From Anaerolineae bacterium (lineage in GTDB: Bacteria; Chloroflexota; Anaerolineae; Aggregatilineales; Aggregatilineaceae), in assembly GCA_018432315.1 (NCBI GenBank), contig JAHDLB010000025.1:124001-188000 (forward strand): 64,000 nucleotides of DNA, read 5' to 3'. The translations under genes and the position numbers were made by a program. This document shows positions 17,086-24,268 of the stretch, piece by piece (position 1 is the first letter of the stretch; each line of letters starts with the position of its first letter). Below the pieces are notes generated by a model that worked only from the letters and a program-made list of their open reading frames with translations, searched no databases and was not told the DNA's origin.

Positions 17086-17979
17086 TTATTCTTCCTCGCT
17101 CTCGTCTTCCTTGTCGACGTCCTTTAACTCAATATCCTCGTCCTCATCCTCGTCATCGCCCACGAAGTCGAGGTCCCCGCTGCGCAGCTTCGCCAGCGTC
17201 GACTCGCCCAGGTACGCCTCGTCGTCGAGATCGGCCATCGCTTCGGCAAAGTCCACGTCGCCTTCTTCGTATTCCTCGTCGTCCATGCGAGTCTTGCGCA
17301 GGGCGATGCCTTCGAGCACGGCATCGGCCATCTTGGCGGTCAGCAGCTTGATCGCGCGGATGGCGTCATCGTTGGCCGGGATGATGTGATCGATCGGATC
17401 GGGATCGCAGTTGGTATCCACCAGGGCGATCACCGGGACGTCCAGGATGTTGGCTTCCTTCACCGCGGTGACCTCGCGCCGCACGTCCACGACGTACAGC
17501 AGATCGGGCAGGCGCGACATGTTGCGCATACCGCCGAACCGCAGTTCCAGGCGCTCCATCTTGCGGTCGAGCAGCAGGCGCTCTTTCTTGGTCAACTGCT
17601 CGAAGACGCCTTCTTCACGCTGGCGTTCCAGGCGCTTCATGGTTTCGAGCCGCTCGCGGAAGGTCCGCCAGTTGGTCAGCGTGCCGCCCAGCCAACGCTG
17701 GTTGACGTAGGGCATGCTGCAGCGGGTGGCTTCCGAGGCGATCGTTTCCTGCGCCTGGCGCTTGGTGCCCACGAACAGCATCGTGCCGCCGTCGGCCACC
17801 GTGTCGCGCACCAATTCGTAGATTTCGTCGAGAAAAACGAGCGTTTGCTGTAGGTCGATGATGTGGATCCCGTTGCGTTCCGTGAAGATGTACGGCTTCA
17901 TCTTCGGGTTCCACTTGCGGGCGCGGTGTCCAAAGTGAACACCCGTCTCCAGCAGGGATTTCATGGAGACAACTGGCAT
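17086..17979 (-). CDS. rpsB: 30S ribosomal protein S2 with acidic C-terminal extension
   Basis: A 297-residue S2. '[42 protein letters not shown]' and '[10 protein letters not shown]', '[20 protein letters not shown]', '[31 protein letters not shown]' are classic S2. After the core (about residue 225) it carries some 70 extra residues dominated by Asp and Glu, ending [12 protein letters not shown] at 17979 is chosen: AGGAGG lies 9 bases upstream and it begins the conserved domain; the longer open frame is leader sequence. Co-transcribed with tsf. Confidence 0.95.
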   Translation of the reverse strand: MPVVSMKSLLETGVHFGHRARKWNPKMKPYIFTERNGIHIIDLQQTLVFLDEIYELVRDTVADGGTMLFVGTKRQAQETIASEATRCSMPYVNQRWLGGTLTNWRTFRERLETMKRLERQREEGVFEQLTKKERLLLDRKMERLELRFGGMRNMSRLPDLLYVVDVRREVTAVKEANILDVPVIALVDTNCDPDPIDHIIPANDDAIRAIKLLTAKMADAVLEGIALRKTRMDDEEYEEGDVDFAEAMADLDDEAYLGESTLAKLRSGDLDFVGDDEDEDEDIELKDVDKEDESEEE

Positions 17980-18117
17980 GAGATATATCCTCCTGAATGT
18001 GTTTGAACGTTCACGCCGTTCACCCCCCGCCTTCATCCGGCCTGGCCGGACAACACCGGCGGAGTCCCGGCGTGTGTTGATTGAATCCGGCGCGCCAGTT
18101 GGCAACGCCCGATCCGG
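17980..18117 (-). promoter_or_regulatory. Structured rpsB 5' leader, possible S2 autoregulatory element
   Basis: From the predicted promoter the rpsB transcript would have a leader of about 138 bases. It contains the perfect inverted repeat TCCGGCC/GGCCGGA with one-base centre (18036-18050) and a GAACG/CGTTC hairpin (18005-18021) just upstream of the ribosome site. S2 represses rpsB-tsf through an mRNA leader in E. coli; a similar role here is inference. Confidence 0.4.
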
Positions 18118-18123
18118 CGAAGC

Positions 18124-18152
18124 ATTGTATCACAAGCCCAGGCCGCTAACAA
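18124..18152 (-). promoter_or_regulatory. Predicted sigma-70-type promoter for rpsB-tsf
   Basis: On the minus strand TTGTTA (-35) and TACAAT (-10) are separated by 17 bases, between the surE stop and rpsB. The expected start point is near 18117. Confidence 0.55.
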
Positions 18153-18172
18153 GACCCGGAATCGCCGCCGGG

Positions 18173-18970
18173 TCAGCCCTCCGCGGGCTGGCGGCCCGGC
18201 TGCATCGACTCCAGGCCGAGCGCCTGCAAGTCCTCCATGACCGCGTAACTGGTCATGTCCAGGTGAATGGGCGTGATCGACACATAGCCGTTGTGCGTCG
18301 CCCAGAGATCGGTGCCCTCTTCGGTCATGTCGCCGGTGGGCGCCGTCCCGCCGATCCAGTAGTACGGGCGCCCGTACGGGTCGATGCGCGTGATCAGTTC
18401 GTCGTTGTACTCGCGCAGCCCCTGACGGACCACCTTGAAGCCCTTGATCTGGTCCAGCGGCAGCGGCGGAACGTTCACGTTCAGCAGGGTCAGCGGCGGC
18501 AGTTTGGCGTACAGCTTCAGCGCCACGACCTGCCGGGCGACTGCCGCCGCCGCGCTGTAATCGGCATCCGTCGCGAAATTCACCAGCGAGAACGCAATGG
18601 CCGGCGTGCGCCAGATGACCGCCTCGAACGCCGCCGAGACGGTGCCGCTGTACGTCAGGTCCTGGCCCATGTTCGCGCCCCGGTTGATGCCCGATACGAC
18701 CAGGTCGATCGGCTCTTTGATCAGGCCGAGCAGGGCCACCGCCACCGAGTCCGACGGCGAGTCGGACGTGGCATAGGCTTTGATACCCTTCACGGCGAAC
18801 GACACCTCGTCGATGCGCAGCGGCTTGTGCATGGTCTTGCGGTGCCCGATGGCGCTGCGGTTCTCTTTGGGAGCCACGACCGTCACCTGGCCGAACGGCA
18901 GCATGGCCTCGGCCAGCGCCGCGATGCCCGGCGCATAGACTCCGTCATCGTTGGAAACTAGGATATGCAT
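18173..18970 (-). CDS. surE: 5'/3'-nucleotidase SurE
   Basis: A 265-residue SurE. The N terminus 'HILVSNDDGVYAPGIAALAEAM' has the metal-binding Asp pair, with 'VVAPKENRSAIGHRKTMHKPLRI' and 'DLVVSGINRGANMGQDLTYSGTVSAAFEAVIWRTPAIAFS' completing the active site. It dephosphorylates nucleoside 5'/3'-monophosphates with a divalent metal. The length is normal. It is transcribed toward rpsB, but a promoter in the 193-base gap implies a separate unit for rpsB. Confidence 0.95.
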   Translation of the reverse strand: MHILVSNDDGVYAPGIAALAEAMLPFGQVTVVAPKENRSAIGHRKTMHKPLRIDEVSFAVKGIKAYATSDSPSDSVAVALLGLIKEPIDLVVSGINRGANMGQDLTYSGTVSAAFEAVIWRTPAIAFSLVNFATDADYSAAAAVARQVVALKLYAKLPPLTLLNVNVPPLPLDQIKGFKVVRQGLREYNDELITRIDPYGRPYYWIGGTAPTGDMTEEGTDLWATHNGYVSITPIHLDMTSYAVMEDLQALGLESMQPGRQPAEG

Positions 18971-19051
18971 GGTGTTCTCAATCCGTTCAATGGTTGGTCA
19001 ATGACTGGTGGTGTGGACGGGTGACGGCGAATTCTAACACGTCCGGCACGC

Positions 19052-19080
19052 ACAAAACAGGGGCAATCGCTGATTGCCCC
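19052..19080 (-). terminator. Rho-independent terminator (minus strand)
   Basis: GGGGCAATC/GATTGCCCC forms a 9-bp stem with a 3-base loop, followed on the minus strand by TGTTTTG. It lies between the LysW-like gene and surE and isolates surE from upstream transcription. Confidence 0.65.
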
Positions 19081-19191
19081 TTCGGGCGCGCGCGCAGTCG
19101 GGGATGAGGAACGCGAGCGCCATGAGTCAGGCTACTGCACGCGGGTTAAATCCAGGTTATTGGCAGGTAAAATCCGCCAAACATAACAAGA

Positions 19192-19218
19192 CCCCCCGCC
19201 GCTTTCCGGTGGGGGGGA
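19192..19218 (-). terminator. GC-rich hairpin terminator after the zinc-ribbon gene
   Basis: CCCCCC-ACCG / CGGC-GGGGGG (minus strand, one mismatch) starts about 38 bases after the stop of the zinc-ribbon gene. The T run after it is weak (TCTTGTT), so it may act together with the hairpin at 19052. Confidence 0.5.
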
Positions 19219-19255
19219 GAGTCACGTTTTTCGATATGGGGCGGGTCCGGGGCCG

Positions 19256-19507
19256 TCAGTCTTCCTCTTCCCAGTCCTCGTCATCCCATTCGTCATCGTC
19301 TACGTCATCGTGAGCATAGTCCAGCGTCGGCGGACGGAGCTCGACGACCTCTAACAGCGTGTTGCATTCCGGGCATTCGACAAGGTCCCACACTTCGACG
19401 TTATCCCGAAGGTTGACCCAGGTGTTGCAGGCCGGGCACCGCGCCCGCAGTTTGCTCTTTGGGCTTCGCGTTCCTTCAGACTTACCGAGCATGTAGTCGT
19501 CGTTCAT
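19256..19507 (-). CDS. LysW-like zinc-ribbon protein with acidic tail
   Basis: An 83-residue acidic protein with two CXXC pairs (Cys24/27 and Cys45/48) spaced as in LysW, the amino-group carrier protein of lysine/arginine biosynthesis ('CPACNTWVNLRDNVEVWDLVECPECNTLLEVVEL'). LysW proteins end in EDWGE, where the last Glu carries the intermediate; this one ends EDWEEED after a run of Asp/Glu. It may therefore be a LysW paralogue, or a general zinc-ribbon adaptor. No lysX/argX-type ligase is adjacent. A clear promoter precedes it. Confidence 0.7.
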   Translation of the reverse strand: MNDDYMLGKSEGTRSPKSKLRARCPACNTWVNLRDNVEVWDLVECPECNTLLEVVELRPPTLDYAHDDVDDDEWDDEDWEEED

Positions 19508-19546
19508 GAGTCTTGCACAGGCTCCTCAATCACGTGTGCTATGCAG

Positions 19547-19575
19547 TCTATATCACGAAACAAGCGTCCTGTCAA
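19547..19575 (-). promoter_or_regulatory. Sigma-70-type promoter for the LysW-like gene
   Basis: On the minus strand a perfect TTGACA (-35) and TATAGA (-10) are spaced 17 bases, giving a start near 19540 and a leader of about 33 bases. Confidence 0.75.
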
Positions 19576-19630
19576 TCAAGCCAACTACGCGAAAATGAAC
19601 AGGTCTATACCCTGATCCTTCGGCGGCGAG

Positions 19631-19644
19631 CAATTCATGAATTG
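19631..19644. repeat. Perfect 14-bp palindrome CAATTCATGAATTG
   Basis: A perfect inverted repeat in the gap between PBP1A and the LysW-like gene, about 56 bases upstream of the TTGACA box. It could be an operator for the LysW-like gene; it has no T run and is short for a terminator. Confidence 0.4.
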
Positions 19645-19669
19645 TGCATAGACGCCACCCCTTAACGTG

Positions 19670-22600
19670 CTAGGGTTCGACCTCAATGACCACATGCCCG
19701 GACTCGGCGCTGTTGCCCGCCGCATCGAACGCCACGGCCCACAGCTCGTACTCGCCCGGCTCGGTGATGTTCCAACGCTCAGTATACGGCCATTCCTCGC
19801 TGGCGGCTAGCATCTCGCCGTCGATGTAGAACTCGACGTAAGCCATCTGCACGTTGTCGTCCGGCTCGGCCCGCAGCCGCACGAATACGTCCTCGCGGCG
19901 GCGGTAGGTGCTGCCGTCTTCCGGCGCGGCCAGCGCCACGGTCGGCGGCTGATTGTCCACCGTCACCGACACGTAAGCCGTTTCCAGGCTGTTATCCGTC
20001 CGCACCATCTGCACCCGCAGCGTGTACACCGCCCCGTCGCTCAGCCCGGTCGTGTCCCACGCGCCCATCAGGATATCCCGGCCCGGCTCGGTCTGCGTTT
20101 CGCCGATCTGCCGCCACACATCCGGCTGGGTCCCGGCGCCGTAATCGAGCCGGTACGACGCGAACGCCTCGTCGGTGGCGTTACCGCGCATCTCGACCAC
20201 GCCGCTCACCCACGCCAGGTCCGGCGGCGAGATGATCGTCACCGGGCTGAACGGCGAGGTGGCGTCGGACACGTCGGTTTCCGCCGGCGGCATCCGCTGG
20301 CCCGTTTCGCGCGCCCAGGCGCGTGTCTCCGCCGGGTAGTCGAAGAACACCAGGTCTTCGACGCAGCTTGGGGGCGACGACAATGTCGCCAGCCGCCCGG
20401 AGCACACGTTGACCGAAACCGTCTCCCAATAGGTGTCGGTTCGGACCGGCTGCGTGTCGATCGGCACGGCGGGATCGACGTAGAACAACTCGCGCACCTG
20501 CGGGCAGGATCGCGTCGGCAGCAGGCCGGACGTCCGGCAGACCACGCGCTCGACCACCGTCGACGGGCGCGGCCATTCCTCTTTCGGCAGCGAATCGCGG
20601 ATGTGGACGTACTCCATCAGTGCGTGCCAGATCGGCGCGGCGCCGTTCGTGCCGGTCACGTCGACCATCGAGTGATTGTTGTTGTTGCCCACCCACACGC
20701 CGGTGACGATCTGCGGGGTGTAGCCGACCGTCCAGCTATCGCGGTTGTCGTTGGTGGTGCCGGTTTTGGCCGCCGCCGGGCGCGAGAGTTCCATCGGGCT
20801 GTCGCTGCCAAAGGCGGGCTTGCGCGCCTCGCGGTCGGCCAGGATGTCGGTCATGATGTACGCGAGCGCCGGCTCCAGGATCAGCCGCCGCTGGAAAGTC
20901 GTCGTTTCCGTGCCGTATTCCCACAACACGCGCCCGTCCGCGTCCTCGATGCGCAGGATCGCCACCGGGTTCAGGGTGCGGAAGCCGGGCGTGCTCTGGT
21001 CTTTGTGGATCGGCATTCCGACCATGTAGCCGCCGGTGTTGAATACGTTGTACGCGTAGGTCAGGTCCAGCAGCGACACCTCGCCGCTGCCCAGCGCCAG
21101 CGCCAGCCCATACTGATCGACCCGGTTCAGCGAGTTGATCCCCAGGCGGTGAGCCGTCCGCACGACCGGCCCCAGGCCGATCAGGTTGACGAGCTGGACG
21201 GGCGGCACGTTGTACGAATTCGCCAGCGCATCGCGCACGCTCATCGGGCCGTGATACTGCCGGTCGATGTTCACCGGCGTGTACGGCTGGCCGCCGTTGT
21301 CGAACTCGATCGGCACGTCATAGGTCATCGTCGCGGCGGTGATGCCGTTGGGGTGCCCCGGCAGCGGCCCCTGCAAGAACGCCGCCGTATAGATGATCGG
21401 CTTGAACGTCGAGGCCGGCTGGCGCTGGGCGAGCGCCGCGTTGTAATTGCCCTGGATGCCCTCGTTCCAGTAATCCACGCTGCCCACCAGCGCCAGGATC
21501 TCGCCGGTCGAGGCGCGCAGCATCGTCACGGCGGCGTTGGTCACCTCGCGATCGACGCCGATCATCTCGTCGGGCAGCGCGGGCAGGTACGTGGCCGCGA
21601 CGCACGGCGTGCCGGCGCTCGTGTTCTGCGCGACCTGCGGATCGGCGCCGTCCAGGCGCATCACGTGGCTGCGCGCGACACACTCCGCCTGAAGCTGCAA
21701 ATCTACGTCGAGCGTCGTGTAGATGCGCAGGCCGCCCCGCGTCACCAGCCGGGGTCCGTCCAGGCCCAGGTCGGTCAGAATGGCCTCAGCCTCGGCGCGG
21801 GCGTAAGTCGAGAAGTGGGGCGCGATGATGTCGAACCGGTCGGCGAAGGGGCGCACGACCAGCGGCTCAGCGAAGGCTTCGTTGGCCTGCGCCTGCGCGA
21901 TCATCCCTTGCTGGACCATCGCCGCCAGCACCAATCCCTGGCGCAGCTTGGCCGCTTCGGGGTTGTCGATCGGGTTTTGCAGCGGGTACTGCGGGATCGC
22001 CGCCAGCATGGCCGCCTCAGCCAGCGTCAGATCGCGGGCCGGCTTGCTGAAATACTGCTGCGCGGCAGCCTCGATGCCGTAGGCCCACCCGCCGTAAAAA
22101 TTCGTGTTGACGTACCATTCGAGGATCTGGTCTTTGCTGTAGAGCCGCGAAATCTCGGTCGCCAGAATGACCTCTTTGATCTTGCGGTCGACCGTAATCT
22201 CCCGGCGTTCTTCCGGGTCCATCAGCACGTTGCGCACGAGCTGCTGGCTGATCGTGCTGCCGCCCTGGACGTACCCGCCGGTCAGGTTGTTCCACAGCGC
22301 GCGGCCCACACCGCGCAGGTCGAAGCCCGGATTCTCATAAAAGCTCGAATCTTCGATGGCGACGGTAGCGTCGAGGAAATAGCGGGGAATGTTGCTGGTG
22401 CTGACCCAGCGCCGGTCGCCGCCCAGCGGGTCCATCACTTCGTAGATCACCGTTTCGCCGGAGCGATCGTACAGCACCGTCGTCAGGAACGCGTCCTCTT
22501 CGGCGGCGATGATGTCCTCGGCGGGCGGCAACTCGGCGGCGTAATGGTTGTAGACAGCCACGAACGCGCCCGCCCCCAACAGGGCCAGCCCGGCGATCAG

Positions 22601-22720
22601 AACCAGCACGCCCACCATCACTGCGACCAGCCAACGCAAGAAGCGCGGGGCAGTCAAGCCTTGTTGCTGGCGGCGACGGCGGCGCTGGCGTGCCACGCGG
22701 GCGATGCTGAGGTTCAACAT
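19670..22720 (-). CDS. Class A penicillin-binding protein (PBP1A-like) with C-terminal Ig-like region
   Basis: A 1016-residue bifunctional peptidoglycan synthase. A basic cytoplasmic tail and one transmembrane helix (about 30-57) come first. The GT51 glycosyltransferase domain follows, with catalytic Glu123 in 'AIEDSSFYENPGFD' and 'GGSTISQQLVRN'. The transpeptidase domain has Ser437 in 'ASTFKP', 'SYN' (502-504) and 'KTGTT' (about 660). After the transpeptidase, about 250 residues include Ser/Thr/Pro-rich text and beta-sandwich repeats (VSGVVEMRGNA..., PPTVALAAPEDGSTYRRREDV...) of the bacterial Ig-like type, probably binding the wall or spacing the enzyme. It polymerises and crosslinks glycan strands outside the membrane. 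Confidence 0.95.
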   Translation of the reverse strand: MLNLSIARVARQRRRRRQQQGLTAPRFLRWLVAVMVGVLVLIAGLALLGAGAFVAVYNHYAAELPPAEDIIAAEEDAFLTTVLYDRSGETVIYEVMDPLGGDRRWVSTSNIPRYFLDATVAIEDSSFYENPGFDLRGVGRALWNNLTGGYVQGGSTISQQLVRNVLMDPEERREITVDRKIKEVILATEISRLYSKDQILEWYVNTNFYGGWAYGIEAAAQQYFSKPARDLTLAEAAMLAAIPQYPLQNPIDNPEAAKLRQGLVLAAMVQQGMIAQAQANEAFAEPLVVRPFADRFDIIAPHFSTYARAEAEAILTDLGLDGPRLVTRGGLRIYTTLDVDLQLQAECVARSHVMRLDGADPQVAQNTSAGTPCVAATYLPALPDEMIGVDREVTNAAVTMLRASTGEILALVGSVDYWNEGIQGNYNAALAQRQPASTFKPIIYTAAFLQGPLPGHPNGITAATMTYDVPIEFDNGGQPYTPVNIDRQYHGPMSVRDALANSYNVPPVQLVNLIGLGPVVRTAHRLGINSLNRVDQYGLALALGSGEVSLLDLTYAYNVFNTGGYMVGMPIHKDQSTPGFRTLNPVAILRIEDADGRVLWEYGTETTTFQRRLILEPALAYIMTDILADREARKPAFGSDSPMELSRPAAAKTGTTNDNRDSWTVGYTPQIVTGVWVGNNNNHSMVDVTGTNGAAPIWHALMEYVHIRDSLPKEEWPRPSTVVERVVCRTSGLLPTRSCPQVRELFYVDPAVPIDTQPVRTDTYWETVSVNVCSGRLATLSSPPSCVEDLVFFDYPAETRAWARETGQRMPPAETDVSDATSPFSPVTIISPPDLAWVSGVVEMRGNATDEAFASYRLDYGAGTQPDVWRQIGETQTEPGRDILMGAWDTTGLSDGAVYTLRVQMVRTDNSLETAYVSVTVDNQPPTVALAAPEDGSTYRRREDVFVRLRAEPDDNVQMAYVEFYIDGEMLAASEEWPYTERWNITEPGEYELWAVAFDAAGNSAESGHVVIEVEP

Positions 22721-22750
22721 ATCGGTTCCACAAAGACTGTGTTAAAATGA

Positions 22751-22774
22751 ATTGCGATGTTCGCAGGTCGCAAT
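22751..22774. promoter_or_regulatory. Dyad ATTGCGA-N10-TCGCAAT between PBP1A and a response regulator
   Basis: A perfect 7-bp inverted repeat with a 10-base spacer in the 148-base divergent gap. The centre itself contains a smaller GCGA/TCGC dyad. This geometry suits a dimeric regulator acting on either gene; the identity of the regulator is unknown. Confidence 0.4.
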
Positions 22775-22868
22775 CGCCCGAATCATAGCACGGCGAGCGC
22801 GCGCCTGACAAATAAGGGCCGGAGATTTTTTTGAAGATGCTGTCACCCGGGGAAAGGACAGCCTGATA

Positions 22869-23570
22869 ATGCCTGGGTACGAATCGCGGCAGTTGATTGC
22901 TGTTGACGACGATAAGGGCCTGCTGCGTTTATTGAATGATACGTTTGAATCTGAAGGTTACGACATCGAGACATTCTGCGATCCGGTCCAGGCGCTGCGC
23001 TACGTCCGCAGGCGCGGCCTGCCGCACCTGGCCCTGATCGACCTGCAGCTCCCCGCAATGCACGGCTTCGACCTGAGCGCCGAACTCAAGGCGATGGGCG
23101 ACATCCCCATCGTGTTCATCACCGGCGAGGACGAGCCCGAGATGGCCGTCACCGGGCTGGTCCAGTACGCTGAAGATTACGTCCGCAAACCCTTCAACAT
23201 CGGCGAGCTGGTCGCACGTGTCCGGCGGGTTCTCAGCCGGTTCGCGGATTCGGTCTACACCCAAACCCCGGTGACGAACATCGACAACTGGCTCTCGGTG
23301 GACCTGGCGAACCAGCGGCTGTGGCGGGGCAAACAGCCGGTCATCCTCACGCCTATCGAGGCGAATCTGCTGCATATCCTGCTGCGCCACGCAGGGAACA
23401 CCGTGACGACGGACACCCTGTTGATGCGCGTATGGCCGTACCAGGACGTCTATGCCGACACGCTGCGCGTGCACATGCACCGTCTGCGGCGCAAGATCGA
23501 GCCGGACTACCGGCGTCCGACATATATCCAGACGGAGCGTGGGGTGGGATACCGGTTCAGGATCGATTGA
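22869..23570 (+). CDS. OmpR-family response regulator
   Basis: A 233-residue protein. The receiver domain (about 8-125) has acidic residues 'VDDD', phospho-acceptor Asp58 (LALIDLQLPAMHG) and the conserved Lys in 'YVRKPF'. A winged-helix trans_reg_C domain (about 145-232) ends 'TLRVHMHRLRRKIEPDYRRPTYIQTERGVGYRFRID'. It is a DNA-binding transcription factor. No kinase gene is adjacent, so it is an orphan here; the following gene is a stand-alone receiver. AAAGGA precedes the ATG. It is divergent from PBP1A, which could suggest cell-wall regulation (inference). Confidence 0.93.
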   Translation: MPGYESRQLIAVDDDKGLLRLLNDTFESEGYDIETFCDPVQALRYVRRRGLPHLALIDLQLPAMHGFDLSAELKAMGDIPIVFITGEDEPEMAVTGLVQYAEDYVRKPFNIGELVARVRRVLSRFADSVYTQTPVTNIDNWLSVDLANQRLWRGKQPVILTPIEANLLHILLRHAGNTVTTDTLLMRVWPYQDVYADTLRVHMHRLRRKIEPDYRRPTYIQTERGVGYRFRID

Positions 23571-23641
23571 CCGGCCTGCCCACGCCTATCGAACACGCTA
23601 ACACGCATCGATCGCTGTTCTCGCGAGGAGAATGAGCGCAG

Positions 23642-24007
23642 ATGGCCCACATCCTGATCGCCGAAGATGAATCCGACATCATGCTGCTGATCCGCCGCAG
23701 GCTCGAATCGGCGGGCTACACCGTGACCGCCACGAGCAACGGTCTCGATGTGCTGCCCCTCACCGAACAGGAGCGCCCGGACCTCGTGCTGCTCGACATC
23801 ATGCTGCCGGGGCGCGAGGGAATCGATATCTGCCGCGACATCAAAACCGGCCTGGGGCCGGACGCGCCGCCGGTCGTGCTGATGTCGGCGCGCGGGCAGC
23901 AGTTCGACGTGCAGGCCGGTTTCGAGGCCGGCGCCGACGATTACCTGATCAAGCCGTTTTCGCCGCGCGCGCTGCTCGAACGGATCGAGATGTTACTGGC
24001 GTTCTAA
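23642..24007 (+). CDS. Stand-alone receiver domain (CheY-like)
   Basis: A 121-residue single receiver: 'HILIAEDESDIMLLIRRRLE', phospho-acceptor Asp52 in 'LVLLDIMLPGREG', 'LMSARGQ' and Lys in 'DDYLIKPFSPRALLERI'. There is no output domain, so it acts by protein contact in a phosphorelay or in regulating a partner kinase. It lies 71 bases after the OmpR-family regulator with a GAGGAG ribosome site, probably in the same transcript. Confidence 0.92.
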   Translation: MAHILIAEDESDIMLLIRRRLESAGYTVTATSNGLDVLPLTEQERPDLVLLDIMLPGREGIDICRDIKTGLGPDAPPVVLMSARGQQFDVQAGFEAGADDYLIKPFSPRALLERIEMLLAF

Positions 24008-24121
24008 TCGGCTGCCGCGAAAACCCGCGTTTCCGCGCCTATCATCTGGCTCCACATCCGGGCTCATTCGCAGGTGAACGGTGGAATGCGCCCCGCGCGT
24101 GGAAAAATATTCGTGTCGTAA

Positions 24122-24150
24122 TGTACTCCGTAATGCGGGGGGCCTATAAT
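24122..24150 (+). promoter_or_regulatory. Predicted promoter of candidate small RNA
   Basis: A perfect TATAAT at 24145-24150 lies in an otherwise GC-rich gap. The -35 region (TGTACT, 17 bases upstream) is weak. The expected start is about 24157, exactly at the beginning of the structured element. Confidence 0.5.
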
Positions 24151-24156
24151 AGTAGG

Positions 24157-24267
24157 TGCATTTGAGTTGGATATGCTCCCGGCCCAAAAAAACCCGCTTA
24201 ACCCTAGAGCATCTCTTCCCCACCCCTTTCAACTCAGATGCAAGGACCGCTCAGCGGTCCTTTTTTT
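24157..24267 (+). ncRNA. Candidate structured small RNA (about 110 nt)
   Basis: No ORF of note lies here. The outer strands GCATTTGAGTTG (24158-24169) and CAACTCAGATGC (24230-24241) pair over 12 bp with one G-U. They enclose a second helix GATATGCTC/GAGCATCTC (24170-24178 with 24207-24215, one mismatch), an A- and C-rich apical loop and a C-rich 3' internal loop. A strong terminator follows immediately. It matches neither the SRP RNA nor the 6S RNA layout as I know them. It could instead be a structured 3' end of the receiver transcript. Confidence 0.45.
24242..24267 (+). terminator. Rho-independent terminator
   Basis: AAGGACCGC/GCGGTCCTT with a TCA loop followed by a long T tract: a textbook plus-strand terminator ending the candidate small RNA and any readthrough from the response-regulator genes. 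Confidence 0.9.
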
Positions 24268-24268
24268 C

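Noticed and set aside
20603-22750. Long plus-strand open frame (715 codons) across PBP1A
   Set aside because: The opposite strand carries all PBP1A catalytic motifs; the plus-strand translation is Arg/His/Gln-rich shadow.
24157-24267. SRP 4.5S RNA or 6S RNA
   Set aside because: The GGAAGC-type SRP tetraloop region is absent and the size and bulge layout do not match 6S RNA; kept only as an unassigned small RNA.
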